From positions 1 through 9,416 of the forward strand of contig CAXMUH010000079.1 of NCBI GenBank assembly GCA_964196565.1: a stretch of 9,416 nt of DNA, read 5' to 3'. Position 1 is the stretch's first letter, and every line of letters starts with the position of its first letter. The stretch is from 2-12-FULL-42-15 sp964196565. Lineage in GTDB: Bacteria; Pseudomonadota; Gammaproteobacteria; Coxiellales; Coxiellaceae. Shown piece by piece: positions 6,810 through 9,416 of the stretch. Both the position numbers and the translations under genes were made by a program. A model generated the notes under the pieces. The model worked only from the letters and a program-made list of their open reading frames with translations, was not told the origin of the DNA and did no database searches.

Positions 6810-6839
6810 TTGTACTTTGTGAATTATTGGCTATATAGT
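6810..6839 (+). promoter_or_regulatory. Weak candidate promoter for the hydrolase gene
   Basis: TTGTAC (6810-6815) is followed after 16 bp by TATATA (6832-6837), or after 18 bp by TATAGT (6834-6839). The boxes fit sigma70 only moderately, and other AT-rich hexamers lie nearby. A transcript starting here would have a leader of about 90 nt. Confidence 0.25.
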
Positions 6840-6933
6840 CAATACATAACATATAGAGTATTTTCTTAATTAATATGATGGGCTTAGGGATAAGAATAAT
6901 TTCAACTATTTCTTATATAGTGAGGGTAATATC

Positions 6934-7899
6934 ATGCAAAAAAACGAAAAAAACTATGTTGATCATGGAACGCAAAACTTTTTAGATGCGTTAAATAGTA
7001 GTGGTGGCACCCCTTTAGAAGAGCTATCGCCCGAGGCAGCTCGTGCGGTTTTGACGGATGTGCAAAAGAGTGTTGAGTTGCAAGCTTTTGCTACGGACGT
7101 TTCAAAAAAGACAATTACGGTTAATAATAAAGAAGTTAACTTAACGATTGTTCGTCCAGCGGGAAACAATGAGAAACTGCCTGTGTTTATGTTTTTTCAT
7201 GGTGGTGGTTGGGTATTAGGTGATTTTCCTACGCATGAGCGACTGATCAGTGATTTGGTGGTGCATTCGGGTGCGGTTGCTGTTTATGTTGATTATACAC
7301 CGTCACCAGAGGCGCAATACCCAACAGCAATTCATCAAGCTTATGCGGCCAGCAAATGGGTTGCAGATAATGCAGCACAAATCAACGTTGACGGCTCGCG
7401 CTTAGCGGTAGTTGGTAATAGTGTTGGTGGTAATATGGCTGCGGTGATTGCTTTAATGGCAAAAGAAAAAAATGAGTTTTTGATAAAATTCCAGGGTTTA
7501 TTGTGGCCTGTAACAGATGCTAATTTTGATACCGCTTCGTACGATCAGTTTGAACAAGGATATTTTCTCACACGCAATATGATGCGTTGGTTTTGGGATA
7601 ATTATACAACGAGTGCAGCTAAGCGTAATGAGATATTTGCATCGCCAATACGAGCGAGCACAGAGCAGTTGCAAGGACTCCCCGCGACATTAATTCAAAC
7701 CGCGGAGAATGATGTTTTGCGTGATGAAGGTGAAAGTTATGGTAAAAAATTAGATGCGGCAGGCGTCAATGTAACGATAACCCGTTATCGTGGTATGATT
7801 CATGACTTTGGCTTATTAAATGTATTAAGTAATTTGCCGACAACACAATCAGCTATCCGTCAAATGGCTGCTGAGCTGCGTTTTCATTTAGCAAGCTAA
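6934..7899 (+). CDS. Alpha/beta hydrolase, HSL (alpha/beta_hydrolase_3) family esterase
   Basis: 321-residue carboxylesterase-type enzyme of the hormone-sensitive-lipase family. The oxyanion-hole motif HGGGW is at 89-93. The nucleophile elbow is GNSVGG at 161-166 with S163 (the commonest form is GDSAGG; the Asn and Val are tolerated variants). The catalytic acid is probably D260 in ENDVLRDEG, and the base H290 in GMIHDFG. No signal peptide, so probably cytoplasmic. About 50 N-terminal residues precede the fold, as in Aes/NlhH-like esterases where they form the cap. The start has a good ribosome site (GAGGG, 7 nt before ATG). It probably cleaves short acyl esters; the natural substrate is unknown. 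It stands alone, with non-coding DNA before it and a broken toxin gene after it. Confidence 0.92.
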   Translation: MQKNEKNYVDHGTQNFLDALNSSGGTPLEELSPEAARAVLTDVQKSVELQAFATDVSKKTITVNNKEVNLTIVRPAGNNEKLPVFMFFHGGGWVLGDFPTHERLISDLVVHSGAVAVYVDYTPSPEAQYPTAIHQAYAASKWVADNAAQINVDGSRLAVVGNSVGGNMAAVIALMAKEKNEFLIKFQGLLWPVTDANFDTASYDQFEQGYFLTRNMMRWFWDNYTTSAAKRNEIFASPIRASTEQLQGLPATLIQTAENDVLRDEGESYGKKLDAAGVNVTITRYRGMIHDFGLLNVLSNLPTTQSAIRQMAAELRFHLAS

Positions 7900-7939
7900 T
7901 AGACTGCTTTAATGTAGCCCGGTCAGCAGATCCCTCCGC

Positions 7940-8098
7940 AAATATAAGGACAAGTGGTGGATTATTGATATTGGTGGTAATAATTTGAGGTTGATGGCAT
8001 TCATCGAGTTCCGAGATAATCGTATGTATGTCAAACATATTGTTACTCATGCAGAGTACGACAAGCCTTGTAAAAAATATAAGAAAGAAGGTGGATAA
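7940..8098 (+). pseudogene. higB: 5'-truncated higB toxin gene
   Basis: The frame ending at TAA 8096-8098 reads KYKDKWWIIDIGGNNLR, continues with LMAFIEF, and then has YVKHIVTHAEYDK before a Lys-rich end. This matches the C-terminal half of HigB (RelE-superfamily mRNA interferase; E. coli HigB has VGGNELR and EVMTHKEYDF at the same places). About 50 N-terminal residues of the usual roughly 100 are absent. The frame is open only back to 7913 with no start codon or HigB-like sequence there, and the break lies at about 7928-7942, 30-40 bp after the hydrolase stop. In-frame ATGs exist only inside the domain (7994 and 8024). The toxin must be inactive. It ends 1 bp before higA, the normal higB-higA order. 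Confidence 0.82.
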
Positions 8099-8099
8099 C

Positions 8100-8528
8100 A
8101 TGGGTTTTGCATTATTGAAAAAAAAAGCACATGCCTTATTTGATGGGGCGACTTGGATAACCCACATTCAAAACGCCAAAGAGTATAATATGGCTCTAAC
8201 GTTGATGGATGAACTCATTGAGGATTATGACTACAATCGTGCGTTAATAGATGTTCTATCGATCAGTATTGAGCGCTGGGAGAATGAAGATAAGTTTTTC
8301 AAAGCCTTTAATCAATCTATTGATAATTTAGACCAAGGTATTAGCCTATTGAAGGTTCTGATGGATCAGCATAATCTGGGGGTATCTGATTTTCCTGAGA
8401 TTGGATCAAAATCACTTATTTCTAAAATTTTAAACAACAAGCGCAGGTTGACTTTGGATCATGTCAATTCTTTAAGCAAGAGATTTGGAATTAGTCCAGC
8501 ATTATTTTTTTCTTCTAAACTGCATTAA
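8100..8528 (+). CDS. higA: HigA-type antitoxin / HTH regulator
   Basis: 142 residues, close to the 138 of E. coli HigA, which it resembles along most of its length. An N-terminal helical region that in E. coli HigA contacts the toxin (about 25-75) is followed by an Xre-type helix-turn-helix at about 80-138. That part includes LLKVLMDQHNLGVSDFPEIG, then SKSLISKILNNKRRLTLDH and LSKRFGISPALFF. The start at 8100 is supported by GAAGGTGG about 5 nt upstream; a longer frame from 8028 only overlaps the higB remnant. HigA neutralises HigB and represses its own operon. Here the toxin half is truncated and the native promoter upstream of higB was probably lost, so expression would depend on read-through from the hydrolase gene or a new promoter. 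It may persist as an orphan regulator or as protection against HigB elsewhere. Confidence 0.92.
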   Translation: MGFALLKKKAHALFDGATWITHIQNAKEYNMALTLMDELIEDYDYNRALIDVLSISIERWENEDKFFKAFNQSIDNLDQGISLLKVLMDQHNLGVSDFPEIGSKSLISKILNNKRRLTLDHVNSLSKRFGISPALFFSSKLH

Positions 8529-8530
8529 AC

Positions 8531-8560
8531 CTAGAATCCGCAGTTGAATCACGATTCTGG
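8531..8560. repeat. Small hairpin after higA
   Basis: CTAGAATC (8531-8538) can pair with GATTCTGG (8553-8560), eight base pairs with one G-U, over a 14-nt loop. It begins 2 nt after the higA stop. No T-run follows, so it is at best a weak terminator or mRNA-end structure. Confidence 0.3.
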
Positions 8561-8666
8561 ACGCAACACCTTAATCCATCTAGCACTTTAAAAAATGCTC
8601 TTATCACCAACAAGGTGACGTTGAGATTTTCAAGTCTAAGCGGGGCTGACTAGCAAAGACGTGTTA

Positions 8667-9416
8667 TCACTTCCGGTACTTATCTAACTGCTGTTGCATT
8701 GGCTGCTGTTGTTTTGGCGCCGATTGTGGAAACAGTTTTTGTTTCAATTTCAACTCTTGCAAGGTTAGTAGTTGTTTGCTGGTTTGCAGACCTGCATCGG
8801 TCATCATGCTTAGTGTTGCCAAGTTACGTTCATTAATCAATTGGTTTTTAAATTCAAGTTTCACCAATAAACTGGTTAATAATAACTGTTCACGCGCAAT
8901 AGTAACCGGAGGTGCTGTCTTCATGTTTTTATACCAAGTTGGATTGTTAACGGTATTGTTAATCAGCAGGCTTTCAATTTGCAAGGGGCTGGCATTTTTA
9001 ATGATTTTGTTGTCTGTGCCCTTTAAACCATAGGCTGCGCCGAGTCCGGTCTGTGGTGTACGTTCCGCGCGAATAAAATTAAAGTTACTTAACAATAACG
9101 ATCGCTTCGCTTCATAAGAACGTAGTGACAACCAAAATTTTTGAAACTCAGCATTTTTGAGTATCGAGTCGAGCATGGCATAAGCTTTTTGGCCATCGCC
9201 GCCTTTTAGTGCGGTAAGTTTACTATTAATTAAACCAAAAATTGTTGAATTCTGGGAGGCGGCGGCACCACTCGCATTGGGTTGCGGTGAAGCTGGAATA
9301 AGCGGGTGATAGGTTTGCAGCGCGTAAACAATATACGAAGCTGCTGGCGCATCAGCACCGGTTTTGCTATAACTTGATGGATTAAAAAATGCATCAAAAT
9401 TCATCCTCTGTGCATT
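8667..9416 (-). CDS. icmX: IcmX-like type IVB secretion protein, C-terminal part (runs off the window)
   Basis: The frame ends at TGA 8667-8669 and is still open at the right edge. An internal ATG at 9404 has no spacer to any ribosome site, so the true start lies outside. About 249 residues are visible. From memory, the pattern resembles IcmX of the Legionella/Coxiella Dot/Icm system. It runs FDAFFNPSSYS at the start of the domain, then AMLDSILKNAEFQKFW and LSNFNFIRAERTP. These are followed by the block ASPLQIESLLINN, NPTWYKNM and a long amphipathic helical region, ending in a Gln-rich tail. IcmX is periplasmic or exported and needed for Dot/Icm function; in Legionella and Coxiella it follows icmW, which predicts icmW just beyond 9416. 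A profile search would settle it; the alternative is another uncharacterised Legionellales secretion-associated protein. Confidence 0.6.
   Translation of the reverse strand, partial: NAQRMNFDAFFNPSSYSKTGADAPAASYIVYALQTYHPLIPASPQPNASGAAASQNSTIFGLINSKLTALKGGDGQKAYAMLDSILKNAEFQKFWLSLRSYEAKRSLLLSNFNFIRAERTPQTGLGAAYGLKGTDNKIIKNASPLQIESLLINNTVNNPTWYKNMKTAPPVTIAREQLLLTSLLVKLEFKNQLINERNLATLSMMTDAGLQTSKQLLTLQELKLKQKLFPQSAPKQQQPMQQQLDKYRK

Larger units (their letters stand above)
6436..6933. other. 498-bp non-coding stretch with palindromes
   Basis: No open frame here looks like a protein. From left to right it holds: CTTTTT-GGCT-AAAAAG (6512-6527), a weak hairpin; a 28-bp perfect inverted repeat (6545-6642); CCCTC/GAGGG (6706-6710/6720-6724) around GACTTCGCA; the 17-bp palindrome at 6774-6790; and then an AT-rich stretch leading to the hydrolase gene. 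The middle part is more GC-rich than its surroundings and looks like accumulated repeat debris rather than a gene remnant. Confidence 0.7.

Noticed and set aside
8028..8099. Longer N-terminus for HigA from ATG 8028.
   Set aside because: This stretch is the higB reading frame's territory, and a strong ribosome site precedes the ATG at 8100, giving the standard HigA length.
1..9416. CRISPR array, tRNA/rRNA, insertion sequence or integrase gene.
   Set aside because: No regularly spaced repeats, cloverleaf or transposase/integrase motifs were seen on either strand; the 67-bp direct repeat occurs only twice and is a gene tail.

Overview
The window looks like chromosome from a low-GC, host-associated gammaproteobacterium of the order Legionellales (Legionella/Coxiella/Berkiella-like). 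Three things suggest this: moderately AT-rich protein genes with gammaproteobacterial-type LPS heptose enzymes, a zf-CHCC zinc-finger gene at the head of that operon, and, at the right edge, the C-terminal part of a protein that resembles IcmX of the Dot/Icm type IVB secretion system. The order-level placement is an inference and rests mostly on the IcmX call.

Layout: (1) 138-1229 (-) encodes a Fic-family AMP-transferase with an N-terminal self-inhibitory motif and a C-terminal winged helix. Its upstream region (1261-1353) carries five copies of a TATAYATGAT-type element arranged as two inverted pairs plus one single site, which looks like an operator array. (2) 1446-2652 (-) is a two-gene unit: a CBS-domain protein followed by a secreted cupin. 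The last 67 bp of the CBS gene occur a second time just after the cupin gene, so the cupin sits between direct repeats of the CBS gene's 3' end. The second copy still reads as a 23-codon mini-frame overlapping the cupin stop. (3) 2787-6435 (+) is a tight operon for the LPS inner core: zf-CHCC protein, WaaF heptosyltransferase II, bifunctional HldE and epimerase HldD. HldE and HldD make ADP-L-glycero-D-manno-heptose and WaaF transfers it to the core. (4) 6436-6933 is a 498-bp non-coding stretch containing a perfect 28-bp inverted repeat and smaller palindromes. (5) 6934-7899 (+) is an HSL-family (hormone-sensitive-lipase type) alpha/beta hydrolase. (6) 7940-8528 (+) is a broken toxin-antitoxin locus: only the C-terminal half of HigB remains, directly followed by an intact HigA antitoxin. 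(7) 8667-9416 (-) is the IcmX-like protein, running off the right edge.

The core operon (3) is ordinary conserved chromosome. The flanks are accessory in character: orphan antitoxin, duplicated gene tail, repeat-rich gap and Fic gene. I see no insertion sequence, transposase, integrase, CRISPR array, rRNA or tRNA. The least expected items are the cupin flanked by the duplicated CBS gene tail, the operator-like array before fic, and the half-deleted higBA locus.
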